Part shown: positions 8,503 through 16,684 of the stretch, piece after piece
Layout of the letters: each line of letters starts with the position of its first letter
Numbering within the stretch: position 1 is the first letter of the stretch
Assembly: GCA_964571275.1 (NCBI GenBank)
Contig: CAZNCQ010000006.1
Span: forward strand, 11,005-75,004
Direction of reading: 5' to 3'
Origin: DASRQZ01 sp964571275
Lineage (GTDB): Bacteria > Myxococcota_A > Polyangia > Fen-1088
Length of the DNA: 64,000 nt
Notes under the pieces: model-generated
The model's database searches: none
What the model was told of the DNA's origin: nothing
Seen by the model: only the letters and a program-made list of their open reading frames with translations
Made by a program: the position numbers and the translations under genes

Positions 8503-8718
8503 TCAACGAGCGAGTGCTCCGGTCTCGAACGAGATGACGTTTTCCTTGGACAGGTCCGGCGGCGGATCGCCGAGGAATTCGACCTGCAGACGCATGACGC
8601 GACCACAGTGCCCACAGCCGGCGATTTTCGTGATCTGCGCAACCACCTGGGTGAGCGCCTCCAATGTTTGTCCTTTGGGGTTCAAGGTCGCGGCGGTGAA
8701 ATGTGCCTGGTTTGACAT
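8503..8718 (-). CDS. 71-aa CxxC protein; candidate MNIO substrate or accessory protein
   Basis: Small soluble protein, first gene of the MNIO unit, with a strong GGAGG four bases before its ATG. It has no signal peptide. The first half is Thr/Gln/Leu-rich and likely helical; a single Cys pair, CGHCGR (35-40), follows, then the acidic, Pro-containing tail LGDPPPDL. Known MNIO substrates are small proteins or peptides with Cys residues encoded beside the enzyme, so this is the natural substrate candidate. It lacks the Sec signal of bufferin precursors. It could equally be a small zinc/iron-binding accessory factor. Confidence 0.75.
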   Translation of the reverse strand: MSNQAHFTAATLNPKGQTLEALTQVVAQITKIAGCGHCGRVMRLQVEFLGDPPPDLSKENVISFETGALAR

Positions 8719-8820
8719 GGGTCCTCCATTCGTTGACGATTGATTCCGCTTGAAACGGCAGAACGTTCACGATGACAAACGGCCTCAAGACCCATTCTTC
8801 CCTGGTCGCGAGCGGTCGTT

Positions 8821-9747
8821 GTGCGTCTGACCAGCCGCGAACGGCGTTCTGGCTTGCGTCTGAGCCGCGACGCAAAGGCGCTGCAGGACTTGTTTCACGA
8901 ATCGTCCTGGGCGCGCGCATTTCTGCGTGCGGCCGTTGGGCTCACGCCGCCTCCCACAGCGACGCTTTTCCATGTGCCTGGCGCCGAGGCTTACTTCACG
9001 CGCCCTGAAACGCGAACCCTGTCCCGCGCGGCACGACGGCGGTTGCGCAAACGGCCGATTGCTCCTGACTTTTGGTCCCACGCACACGGATCATGTCTTG
9101 TTTACGCGCGGGTGCTGTCATTGCTGGAGCCGGAACGGAACGCTCCCCTCCCGGCGCGCATCCTGGACTTTGGTTGTGGAGCGGGCGCCCAACTTCGGGC
9201 GCTCGCGCGCAACCGGGCTGTGAAGGACGCGTGCGGCGTTGAGGTATCACCTCTGTTTCAGAAGCTTTACGATCAGTGGTTCGAGCGGATCCGCGAGGTC
9301 CCTCCTGTTTGGCGCGCCGGCCGTTGCCGGGTTGTCGGTGGTCGGTTCCCTGCAGATCCCGTCGTTGTGCGCGCTATCGAGGGTCCGTTCGATCTGGCCA
9401 TCGCGAAGAACGTGCTCAAGCGCGGGTGCCTGCGCCCGGGCCGCGGACTGCAGCCCCACACCGCGCTCGGCATGTCGAGCGCCGCCTTTCTGCGCGCGAT
9501 ACGCGGCTCGTTGCGCCCCGGTGGACAATTCGCCGTCTATAACCTCTATCCCACGTCGACGACCAGAACACCCTGGGCCTGGCGAGGGCCACCCTTCGCC
9601 CGTCGAACGTGGAGCAGGGCCGGATTCGAACTGCTTCACTACGAGGTCGACGACTCGGTGGCGGCGCGCGCCATCGCACGTGCGCTTCGCTGGCCCAACG
9701 CCATTGGAACGTCGGCGGCGTTCACCCTCGCCCGCAGGAGCGACTGA
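8821..9747 (+). CDS. Class I SAM-dependent methyltransferase
   Basis: Cytoplasmic 308-aa protein. Motif I, ILDFGCGAGAQLRAL, near residues 112-126 forms the SAM-binding loop; GPFDLAIAKNVL marks motif II/post-I and LRPGGQFAVYNLYP the motif III strand. About 90 Arg-rich residues precede the core. The substrate is unknown. The frame opens with GTG at 8821 without a clear ribosome-binding site; a start further in is possible. It diverges from the MNIO unit across about 100 bases, so the two could share a control region. Confidence 0.75.
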   Translation: MRLTSRERRSGLRLSRDAKALQDLFHESSWARAFLRAAVGLTPPPTATLFHVPGAEAYFTRPETRTLSRAARRRLRKRPIAPDFWSHAHGSCLVYARVLSLLEPERNAPLPARILDFGCGAGAQLRALARNRAVKDACGVEVSPLFQKLYDQWFERIREVPPVWRAGRCRVVGGRFPADPVVVRAIEGPFDLAIAKNVLKRGCLRPGRGLQPHTALGMSSAAFLRAIRGSLRPGGQFAVYNLYPTSTTRTPWAWRGPPFARRTWSRAGFELLHYEVDDSVAARAIARALRWPNAIGTSAAFTLARRSD

Positions 9748-9781
9748 GCCGGACGCTTTCTCCCGAGCTCAAAGAACGCGA

Positions 9782-10612
9782 TTAGCTGGAGCCGTCGAAG
9801 TCGGTCGACAGGCTGAGGGTCTTCCAGCGCGCGTCCTCGTCGGCGCGAGCGGCGATCGCGGCGGCGGCGCCCGCGACGGCGTCGCTGCCGAGCAGCAGGC
9901 GCACCGGCGGCTGCTTCTCGTCGGCGAGCCGCAGGAGCGCCCGCGCCATCCTGGCCGGATCGCCGCGCGCGTTCTCGGCGCGGCCGAAGGTGGCTCGGAT
10001 GACGGCACCGACCGTGGGTTCGTAGTCGGGCGCGAGGGCGTCGGCGAGCATCGACAAGCCAAACATCTCGGTGCGCATTCCGCCGGGCTCGACGCAGGTG
10101 ACGCGAATGCCGAGGGGAGCGACCTCGCGCGCCAGCACTTCGCTGAACCCGCCGACCGCCCACTTCGCCGCCTGGCAGCCGCCGAGGCCGGGCGTGCCGC
10201 GCCGTCCCCCGATGGACGAGATCTGGATGATGTGTCCGTCGCGCTGGACGTGCATCTGGGCCAGAGCCGCGCGCGTGACGTTGTAGACGCCGAAGAGGTT
10301 GATCTCGATCTGGCGGCGGAATTCGTCCTCGGGGAGGTCCTCGACCGAGTTGGCCTTGATGTAGCCCGCGTTGTTGACGACGACGTCCAGCCGACCGAAC
10401 GCTGACGTGGTGGCGGCCACTGCCGCGCGCGCGGCGGCCGGGTCGGTGACGTCGAGAGCGACGGTGCGCAGGCGATCACTGGGCGCCAAGAAAGCGAGCG
10501 CACTTGGCTCGCGCGCGGTGGCGACCAGGCGATGCCCGGCCTCCAGCACGGCCTGGGCCAGCGCGCGGCCCAGCCCGCGCGAGCAACCGGTGATGAGCCA
10601 GACCTTCGACAT
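9782..10612 (-). CDS. Short-chain dehydrogenase/reductase with catalytic Tyr replaced by Cys
   Basis: Rossmann-fold SDR, 276 aa, start supported by GGAGG five bases upstream. The cofactor motif TGCSRGLG (residues 8-15), NNAG and the catalytic Ser region (QISSIGG) are intact, and VEPGGMRTEM fits the NADP-binding tail. The YxxxK active-site position reads GGCQAAKWAVGGF, so the usual Tyr is Cys (codon TGC instead of TAC), although the Lys is kept. In classical SDRs this Tyr is the catalytic acid/base, so the enzyme may be inactive, altered or carry a sequencing error. It is closest to the oxidoreductases with the YQAAKWAVGGF signature. Confidence 0.88.
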   Translation of the reverse strand: MSKVWLITGCSRGLGRALAQAVLEAGHRLVATAREPSALAFLAPSDRLRTVALDVTDPAAARAAVAATTSAFGRLDVVVNNAGYIKANSVEDLPEDEFRRQIEINLFGVYNVTRAALAQMHVQRDGHIIQISSIGGRRGTPGLGGCQAAKWAVGGFSEVLAREVAPLGIRVTCVEPGGMRTEMFGLSMLADALAPDYEPTVGAVIRATFGRAENARGDPARMARALLRLADEKQPPVRLLLGSDAVAGAAAAIAARADEDARWKTLSLSTDFDGSS

Positions 10613-10657
10613 GAGAGCCCTCCGCGCCGGACTCTAGCAGCCGATCGGCTACGCGGG

Positions 10658-11035
10658 TCAGGCCGGCTCCCACAGCTCGACCTTGTTGCCGTCGGGATCC
10701 ATGATCCACGCAAATTTGCCGTTCTCCTCGGAGTCGGGCCCCTTGACGATCTCGACGCCGTTGCTCCTGAGCTGCGCGAGCAGCGCGGTCAGGTCGTCGA
10801 CGCGGTAGTTGATCATGAAGCTCGACGGGCTCGGGCTGAACCACTTCGACTCGCGCTCGGCGACGTGCCAGACGGTGAGGCCGCCGTCCTTCGCCTGATC
10901 CTCGGGCCACTTCAGGATCGCGCCGCCCCACTCTTCGAGTGCGAGGCCCAGGTTGTCCCGGTACCAAGCCGCGAGCCGCTTGTGGTCCGACGTCGATTTG
11001 AAAAAAACGCCTCCGATTCCTGTCACTCGGGCCAT
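10658..11035 (-). CDS. VOC (glyoxalase/bleomycin-resistance) family protein
   Basis: Small metal-dependent dioxygenase/lyase-fold protein, 125 aa, with the two beta-alpha-beta-beta-beta modules of the VOC family. GGVFFKSTSDHKRLAAWY opens the first and FAWIMDPDGNKVELWEP closes the second with its terminal Glu ligand. Two adjacent ATGs overlap AGGAGG; the second (11035) has the better 5-base spacing. The TGA of an upstream S41-like remnant overlaps this ATGATG, hinting that the gene was once translationally coupled to it. The specific substrate is unknown. Confidence 0.85.
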   Translation of the reverse strand: MARVTGIGGVFFKSTSDHKRLAAWYRDNLGLALEEWGGAILKWPEDQAKDGGLTVWHVAERESKWFSPSPSSFMINYRVDDLTALLAQLRSNGVEIVKGPDSEENGKFAWIMDPDGNKVELWEPA

Positions 11036-11313
11036 CATTGCCTCCTGATTGGACTCGCGAGGGACCTGGCGGTCGACAGAAGAGTCGCTCGCTCCGGATC
11101 CCGCGCTTGAATGACCATGTCCCGACCAAGCCGGACCAGGCAATCCTCGCCGGCGCGCGGTTGCCCGCCGGCAGGACAAGCCGGTTGGATGTCGGGTTGC
11201 ACACCCACCCCTTCGATCTCACCCCCGCCTGCGCCCAGCATGCGCCCGTTCATCAGCAGAAGGCCCAGTGGTTCGTCGGCGGGCATCCCCGGGGAACGGG
11301 CTTGGCGGGTGCA
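11035..11313 (-). pseudogene. Possible C-terminal remnant of an S41-type peptidase
   Basis: This minus-strand frame is closed upstream by a TGA at about 11314 and ends with a TGA inside the VOC start codons. It contains GGGEIEGVGVQPDI and then GEDCLVRLGRDMVIQ, resembling the end of tail-specific protease catalytic domains (IEGxGVxPDI ... GxDxxLxxA). No catalytic Ser/Lys region is present in this frame. It is either a decayed gene tail or a chance match; the intact S41 gene starts just to the right on the other strand. I see nothing else in the 11.04-11.34 kb gap. Confidence 0.35.
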
Positions 11314-11339
11314 TCACGCTGTTCTCGTTCCCATCGAAC

Positions 11340-11368
11340 TCGGCATCGTAGCGTTGCGACACTATAAT
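11340..11368 (+). promoter_or_regulatory. Candidate sigma-70 promoter of the S41 protease gene
   Basis: A perfect TATAAT at 11363-11368 lies 17 bases after TCGGCA (11340-11345, four of six matches to TTGACA). A transcript from here would begin near 11375, only about 8 bases before the GTG at 11383, giving an almost leaderless mRNA. That fits the absence of a ribosome-binding site before the GTG. TATAAT is rare in such GC-rich DNA. Confidence 0.45.
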
Positions 11369-11382
11369 GGTGACCACCGCAC

Positions 11383-13590
11383 GTGCTGAAACGTTCCCAT
11401 CTGAGTCTATTCGTCGGGCTGGTCGCCGCAACCGTGGTCGCCGGGGTCCTGGCCCGCCCGCGTTCCCGCGCTCACCCGGCGGCCGACCGCGCGACGACCG
11501 ACGCCAACACCACGCGGTTGGTCGCGTCGCTGCTGGCGCGGTCGCAGTTCGCGCACCATCCGCTCGACGAGCAGCTGGCCAGCAAGCTGGTCGCCCGGTA
11601 CATCGAGGCGCTCGACGGAACCCGGTTGCTGTTCCTGCAGAGCGACGTCGACGAGCTGGCGGGACATCCCCACGACCTCGCGCGCGCCACCACCGAGGCC
11701 GGAGATACGCACCTGGCGCAGGCGATCTTCCGGCGCTATCGCGAACGCATCGACCAACAAGTCGCATACGACACCGAGCTTCTGCACGGCGCTGCCTTCG
11801 ACTTCACGGGGCACGACGCCTTCGCCTTTGACCGAAGGCACGCGCCGCGCCCGCGCGATCTGACCGAAGCGCGATCGCTCTGGCGCCAGGCCCTGCGGTC
11901 GGAGGTCCTGGACGAGAAGCTCAGCGACGAGAAACAGACCGCCGCGGCGATCCAGGCCAAGCTGCTGCGCCGGCACCAGCAGCAGCAGGCGTTCGTGCGC
12001 GGCATGCACGACGACGACGTGCTGGCGATTTACCTCGATTCCCTCGCCCACGTCTACGATCCCCACTCGGACTACCTGGGGCACGAGGAGATGCAATCGT
12101 TTTCGATCGAGATGAACCTCTCGGTCGCGGGCATCGGCGCGGCGCTGGTCACCAAGGACGGCGCCTGCACGATCCACGAGCTGATCGCGGGCGGCCCGGC
12201 GGCGCGCAGCGGGCTGCTCAAGCCGGGCGACCGCATCAGCGCGGTCGCCCAGGACAATGGCACGCCCGTGGACGTCAGCGAGATGCCGCTCACGCGGATC
12301 GTCCAGCTCATTCGCGGGCCGAAAGGCTCGGCGGTGACGCTGACGGTGCTGCCACCGGCGGGATCTCCGGGCGCTCCGCGGACCATCCGGTTGGTTCGCG
12401 ACGAGGTCAAGCTCGAGGATCAGCAGGCGAAGATGCGGATCATCGACACACCCGAGCCGACCGGCGGACACACGCGATTGGCGGTCCTCGACTTGCCATC
12501 TTTCTACGCGGACGGCGGCGGCGACGGCAAGGATCATAAACCCACCGGGGGCGCGGCCCGAGACGTCGCAACGCTTCTCGGGAAAGCGCGGACTGAGTCG
12601 GTTCAGGGGATCGTCCTCGATCTGCGGCACAACGGAGGCGGGTCGCTCGACGAAGCGATCCGATTGACCGGCCTCTTCCTGGCCAGCGGCCCCATCGTCG
12701 AGACGCGCGACCCCAAGAACGAGATTCAGGTCGACGACGATCCGGACCCCGGCGTCGCATACGACGGGCCTCTGGTCGTGCTGACCAGTCGGTTCAGCGC
12801 CTCGGCTTCGGAGATCGCCGCGGGCGCGCTGCAGGACTATGGTCGCGCGCCGATCGTCGGCGATACGTCGACCTTCGGCAAGGGAACGGTCCAAACCATC
12901 TTCCCGCTGGCGCCGGTCATGGACGAGGCCAGGCTCGCGTACACCTACGATCCGGGCGGGCTCAAGATCACCATCGGCAAGTTCTATCGACCGAGCGGCG
13001 CCTCGACGGAGCTGCGCGGCGTCGCCTCTGACATCGTCCTGCCGTCGAAGAGCGACCTCGCGCGCATCGGCGAGGCGGAGCTCGATGATCCGCTACCCTG
13101 GGATACGATCGCGCCGGTGCCCTATCGGCCGGTGAACCGCGTGGCCCCTTACCGCGCGGCCTTGAGGGAACGTTCTTCGCGGCGCATCGCCGCCGATCGA
13201 GCCTTCTCGAATCTGCGTCAGGAGGCCGGCACCTTGAAAGAGAGGCTCGCCAGCGGGCGCATGCCACTCAACGAGGCCGACCGCCGTCGCGAGCTGGCGA
13301 CCACGAAGCGGCTCGACCAGGAGATCGCGCACGATGTGCGGGCGGCGACCGCCGTGCGTACGACTTACGTGATCACGGTGAAGAACGCGGCGAACGCCGG
13401 GCTGCCCGCGCCCGAGGCGGCCACCGGCGAGCACCACCCCGACGCCGGCGCCGCGAATGACCAGGAGTCGGCCGATAGCGCGGCCGCCGACGACCTGGTG
13501 CTGAACGAGTCGCTCGCGATCGTGCGCGACTACGCGCAGCTGCTGCAGGCGAAGGCTCCGGCCAGCGCCGGAACGCCGAAGACGCGCTAG
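11383..13590 (+). CDS. prc: S41 family tail-specific (carboxy-terminal processing) protease
   Basis: Exported 735-aa endoprotease that would trim C-termini of envelope proteins in the periplasm. An N-terminal hydrophobic segment (about 8-24) is a signal anchor. An all-helical N-terminal Prc domain follows, then a PDZ domain (about 245-330) and the catalytic domain with VLDLRHNGGGS, nucleophile Ser in FSASASEI and general-base Lys in STFGKGTVQ. The C-terminal domain (DUF3340-like) is followed by an Ala/Asp-rich tail. Length and order match E. coli Prc/Tsp rather than short CtpA. The start is GTG, just after a candidate promoter. Confidence 0.92.
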   Translation: MLKRSHLSLFVGLVAATVVAGVLARPRSRAHPAADRATTDANTTRLVASLLARSQFAHHPLDEQLASKLVARYIEALDGTRLLFLQSDVDELAGHPHDLARATTEAGDTHLAQAIFRRYRERIDQQVAYDTELLHGAAFDFTGHDAFAFDRRHAPRPRDLTEARSLWRQALRSEVLDEKLSDEKQTAAAIQAKLLRRHQQQQAFVRGMHDDDVLAIYLDSLAHVYDPHSDYLGHEEMQSFSIEMNLSVAGIGAALVTKDGACTIHELIAGGPAARSGLLKPGDRISAVAQDNGTPVDVSEMPLTRIVQLIRGPKGSAVTLTVLPPAGSPGAPRTIRLVRDEVKLEDQQAKMRIIDTPEPTGGHTRLAVLDLPSFYADGGGDGKDHKPTGGAARDVATLLGKARTESVQGIVLDLRHNGGGSLDEAIRLTGLFLASGPIVETRDPKNEIQVDDDPDPGVAYDGPLVVLTSRFSASASEIAAGALQDYGRAPIVGDTSTFGKGTVQTIFPLAPVMDEARLAYTYDPGGLKITIGKFYRPSGASTELRGVASDIVLPSKSDLARIGEAELDDPLPWDTIAPVPYRPVNRVAPYRAALRERSSRRIAADRAFSNLRQEAGTLKERLASGRMPLNEADRRRELATTKRLDQEIAHDVRAATAVRTTYVITVKNAANAGLPAPEAATGEHHPDAGAANDQESADSAAADDLVLNESLAIVRDYAQLLQAKAPASAGTPKTR

Positions 13591-13731
13591 ATGCACCCGT
13601 GTAGGTAGTCGATCGTCAGCCGTGGAGGTCGAGGTCGACGCCGGCCGCTTCTCGCGCGGGAAGCGAAATCGGCTTGGCCCGCGCTCGTTTTCGTCGGGTC
13701 GCACGTCGTTCCACAGTGCCTGTTCCGATGC

Positions 13732-14280
13732 TCACCCTTGGGGAACCAGCGTGTGCCGCGTGACGGGACCGGAGACGCTGGTATCGCCGCTGGTCACGTA
13801 GAGCGTTCCCTCGGTGTGGACGAGCGCCCAGCGCGCGTTGCGATCCGTTGCAGCGTCGAGCGCATCGAGCAGCTCGCCGCCGAGCGCGTAGACCTCGATC
13901 GCCTCCGCCTTGTGGATCGCCTTGCCGCGTGCCGCCTTCTTCAAGAGCTCGGGATCGTGCTGGGTGAACACGACGACGCGCGGCGACGCCTTGCTGGCCT
14001 TGTGCAGCCGCTCCGCCGAAGGCGTGCCGACCTCGATCCAAGCGCGAAGCTCGCCGCGCGCGTCCTTGATCCACACCGCCGGCTCGTCGGTGGTGGACAA
14101 GCCTTTCGAAAAGGCGATGCCTTCTTCGTAGCACAGGCAGTAGGCAACGACGCGTGTCAGCAAGTACCGCGCGCTCTCCGATGGGTGGCGCGCGATCCGC
14201 AAGTCGACGGTCTGATAGACCCCGCGATCGACGTCGGATAACTCGATCTGAAATCGATACATCGTCGCGGCGATGGCCAT
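13732..14280 (-). CDS. yaeQ: YaeQ family protein
   Basis: Conserved cytoplasmic protein of 182 aa, the family's normal length. MYRFQIELSDVDRGVYQ and LRIARHPSES near the start, LCYEEGIAFSKGLS and WIEVGTP in the middle are YaeQ signatures. The fold is PD-(D/E)XK nuclease-like, with Asp/Glu/Lys candidates in EPAVWIKDA and WIEVG. The biological role is poorly known; an early link to transcription elongation in E. coli was not sustained. The ATG at 14280 is chosen because it gives the family N-terminus. A 16-base palindrome sits just upstream. Confidence 0.9.
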   Translation of the reverse strand: MAIAATMYRFQIELSDVDRGVYQTVDLRIARHPSESARYLLTRVVAYCLCYEEGIAFSKGLSTTDEPAVWIKDARGELRAWIEVGTPSAERLHKASKASPRVVVFTQHDPELLKKAARGKAIHKAEAIEVYALGGELLDALDAATDRNARWALVHTEGTLYVTSGDTSVSGPVTRHTLVPQG

Positions 14281-14284
14281 GGCC

Positions 14285-14300
14285 CGCAAGTCTACTTGCG
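14285..14300. promoter_or_regulatory. Perfect palindrome upstream of yaeQ
   Basis: CGCAAGTCTACTTGCG is an inverted repeat with 7-base arms and a 2-base centre. It lies four bases upstream of the yaeQ ATG, where a ribosome-binding site would be expected and none is seen. It could be an operator or an mRNA hairpin that hides the start. This is inferred from symmetry and position alone. Confidence 0.45.
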
Positions 14301-14497
14301 CGGACGCGGGTTCGTAAGGCCGGCCGAAGATTGTCGCCGCCGAAGTGACACGGGACAGAGACGCGGTCGTGGTGTCCGACGCGACGAGCAGCCCGCGAGT
14401 GCGAGCGGAATGGCGTCGCAACGGCGCGCGGACGATGAGGCCCCTGGCCGGCCGAGACCGGGGTCAATGGCGTCCGGATCACCGCGGACCGCCGCCG

Positions 14498-15481
14498 TCA
14501 CGCACGCAGATGGAACTGCCGGCGGTAGACCTGGGGGCTCGTCCCCACCACCTCGCCGAACTGGGCGCGCAGGACCGTCGCCGAGCCGAACCCGACCTCC
14601 GTGGCGATGCGTTCGACGGCGTGGTCGGTGGTTTCGAGCAAGCGCTGCGCGCGACGAACGCGGGCACGCGCAACCCAGAGTGCCGGCGTCGTTCCGACCT
14701 GGGTGCGGAAGTGGCGGCTGAGACTCCTCGCACTCATGGCGGCGCGGCGGGCAACCGCTGCGAGCGACAGGTCGCCCGCCAGATTCTTCTCGAGCCAATC
14801 GAGGAGCGCACTCATCGACGTGGCGCCGTCGGGCGCCGGGTCGTAGGCGATGAACTGGGCTTGCCCCCCGGTTCGCTCCAGCGGCATGACGGCCGCGCGC
14901 GCCACCGCGGCCGCACGCTCGGCCCCGAGATCTTGCCGCACCAGATAGAGACAGAGGTCGAAACCCGCCGCGGCGCCCGCCGACGTCAAGATTCGTCCGT
15001 TGTCGACGTAGAGGACGTCGGGGTCGACGTCGAGGCGCGGATGCCGTCGCGCGAGCTCCGCCGCACACGCCCAGTGCGTGGTCGCCTTCAGGCCGTCGAG
15101 CGCGCCCGCCGCCGCGAGCACGAACGCTCCGCTGCAGATCGATGCGACACGCGCTCCGCGGTCGACGGCGGCGCGGATACCCCGCAGAACGCTGGTCGGA
15201 ATCGCCCGGTCGAGGTGGTCGATACCGGGAACGAGAACCGTGTGCGCGTCTCGCAGCGAAGCCAGCCGCCACGGCACCACCAGGCTCGCATACGCCGATG
15301 CGACTTTCGACGTGAGGGCGCAGACCCGCACCTCGTAGGCGGCCGTGCCATCCGCGGCGCGCGCCATTCCAAACACCTCGCAAGCCGTCGAGAGATCACC
15401 CAGGACCACTCCGTCGAAGGCGACGACGGCCACGCGACACGGCCGGCTCCGACTCGGCTTTGGCGCGATTCCTGCGGACAT
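14498..15481 (-). CDS. GlxA/FtrA-type transcriptional regulator (DJ-1/PfpI domain plus AraC HTH)
   Basis: Cytoplasmic transcription factor, 327 aa. The N-terminal half is a class I glutamine amidotransferase-like DJ-1/PfpI domain with CSGAFVLAAAGALDG at the nucleophile elbow. The C-terminal 100 residues are a double AraC HTH: LSLAAVARRAAMSARSLSRH and IATEVGFGSATVLRAQFGE. GlxA-type regulators usually activate nearby oxidoreductase or catabolic genes. The start at 15481 is the best fit to the family N-terminus. It diverges from the DUF6010 gene across 65 bases, so that gene is the likeliest direct target. Confidence 0.9.
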   Translation of the reverse strand: MSAGIAPKPSRSRPCRVAVVAFDGVVLGDLSTACEVFGMARAADGTAAYEVRVCALTSKVASAYASLVVPWRLASLRDAHTVLVPGIDHLDRAIPTSVLRGIRAAVDRGARVASICSGAFVLAAAGALDGLKATTHWACAAELARRHPRLDVDPDVLYVDNGRILTSAGAAAGFDLCLYLVRQDLGAERAAAVARAAVMPLERTGGQAQFIAYDPAPDGATSMSALLDWLEKNLAGDLSLAAVARRAAMSARSLSRHFRTQVGTTPALWVARARVRRAQRLLETTDHAVERIATEVGFGSATVLRAQFGEVVGTSPQVYRRQFHLRA

Positions 15482-15546
15482 TGTCTTTCGAGCCACTGGT
15501 CGAGATTGCCTGATTCCGTAGCATCTGACCACGAGGAGAAAGAACG

Positions 15547-15972
15547 ATGCACAACCCACCGCTTCACCTGATGGACTACCTGGGCCCGGCGCTCGGCGCC
15601 GGGCTGTTCGTGCTGATCATGTCACTGGTGCGGGAACCGGCTCGCCTGAAGGTCAACGTGATCTTCCTGGCCGGCGCGCTCGGCGTCTACCTGAGCGGCG
15701 GCTTCGGCCCCTGGGAGCTCCTCTTTCCGCTGGTGGCCTTCCCGATCGTGTACCAGGCGCAACGCTCCTATCGATGGATCGGCGTGGCGTGGCTCATGCA
15801 CGCCGCCTGGGACATCGTCCACCACCTGTATGGCAATCCCGTCTGGCCGTTCATGCCGACGTCGTCCTTCGGCTGCCTCATCTTCGACGCTCTCCTCGCG
15901 GTGTGGTGCCTGGCGGGCGCTCCGTCGCTGCTGCCACGGCGAGTGATGCTGTCATCGGACGGACTTCGCTAG
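15547..15972 (+). CDS. DUF6010 family integral membrane protein
   Basis: Small inner-membrane protein, 141 aa, with four hydrophobic helices (about 9-26, 34-48, 52-68, 110-125). The short conserved polar motif WLMHAAWDIVHHLYGNPVWP between helices 3 and 4 contains His and Asp residues that could bind a metal. An AGGAG motif nine bases before the ATG supports the start. Function is unknown for the family. Its head-to-head arrangement with the GlxA-type regulator suggests control by that protein. Confidence 0.75.
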   Translation: MHNPPLHLMDYLGPALGAGLFVLIMSLVREPARLKVNVIFLAGALGVYLSGGFGPWELLFPLVAFPIVYQAQRSYRWIGVAWLMHAAWDIVHHLYGNPVWPFMPTSSFGCLIFDALLAVWCLAGAPSLLPRRVMLSSDGLR

Positions 15973-15996
15973 CGGCGACGCGGGCTCCATCGCCAC

Positions 15997-16581
15997 TTAC
16001 GGGTGCTTCACCAGATATCGAACGGCGAATGTGCCGTCGTCCAGGCGAGTCCCCTCGGCGGCACTGAATTCGATCGGGCGCGGCAAGCCGGCGAACAGCG
16101 CGCGACCCTTGCCGAGCACGACCGGCGCGACCAGTATCTGCAGCTCGTCGACGAGGCCGGCCGCGAGCAGGCTCTGGGTCAAGCGCGTGCTGTTTTGGAT
16201 GATGATGTCTTTGCCGGGCTCTCGCTTGAGGGCGGCGACTTCCTCGGCGGCGCTGCCTCTCGCGAGCCGGGCATTCTTCCATTTGACCTCGCGGAGCGTG
16301 CGCGAGAAGACCACCTTGGGCACGTCGTCGAGCCAGCGGGAGATCGCCACATCGTTCGGCGGTGCCTTGGGATCGTCCTTCACCTTCGGCCAGTATCCAA
16401 AATAGCCCTCGTAGTTCACGCGTCCCACGAGAACCGTGTCGCATCGTTCGCGGAGCCGGCGGAAGATCGCGTGCGCCTCGGGGGTGGTTGCGTGCGGCCC
16501 CAGCCAGTCGTCGATCCGCTCGTTCGGGTCCGACGTGAACCCATCGAAGGACATTCCAATCCAGAGCACGACGTTTCTCAT
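15997..16581 (-). CDS. Dihydrofolate reductase-like (RibD C-terminal domain) protein
   Basis: NADPH-dependent reductase fold, 194 aa. WIGMSFDGFTSDPNERIDDW opens the domain as in the RibD_C/YyaP-like group, and DTVLVGRVNYEGY, KVVFSRTL, KDIIIQNSTRLTQSLL and LVDELQILVAPVVLGKGRAL follow in family order. These stand-alone proteins are not the folate-cycle DHFR and their substrates are mostly unknown. AGGAGG six bases upstream of the ATG supports the start. Confidence 0.88.
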   Translation of the reverse strand: MRNVVLWIGMSFDGFTSDPNERIDDWLGPHATTPEAHAIFRRLRERCDTVLVGRVNYEGYFGYWPKVKDDPKAPPNDVAISRWLDDVPKVVFSRTLREVKWKNARLARGSAAEEVAALKREPGKDIIIQNSTRLTQSLLAAGLVDELQILVAPVVLGKGRALFAGLPRPIEFSAAEGTRLDDGTFAVRYLVKHP

Positions 16582-16684
16582 GACCGACCTCCTGCGACCA
16601 ACGTGGGTCTGGTCCCGACCCTGCGCAACGGGCCAGAGCGGATCGGGGCGAGCGTCCCTCGTCAGGACGCCCGGCGCGCGGCGC

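Noticed and set aside
13646..13665. Short hairpin CGCTTC/GAAGCG between the prc and yaeQ stops
   Set aside because: Only six pairs with an 8-base loop and no T-tract; too weak to call a terminator.
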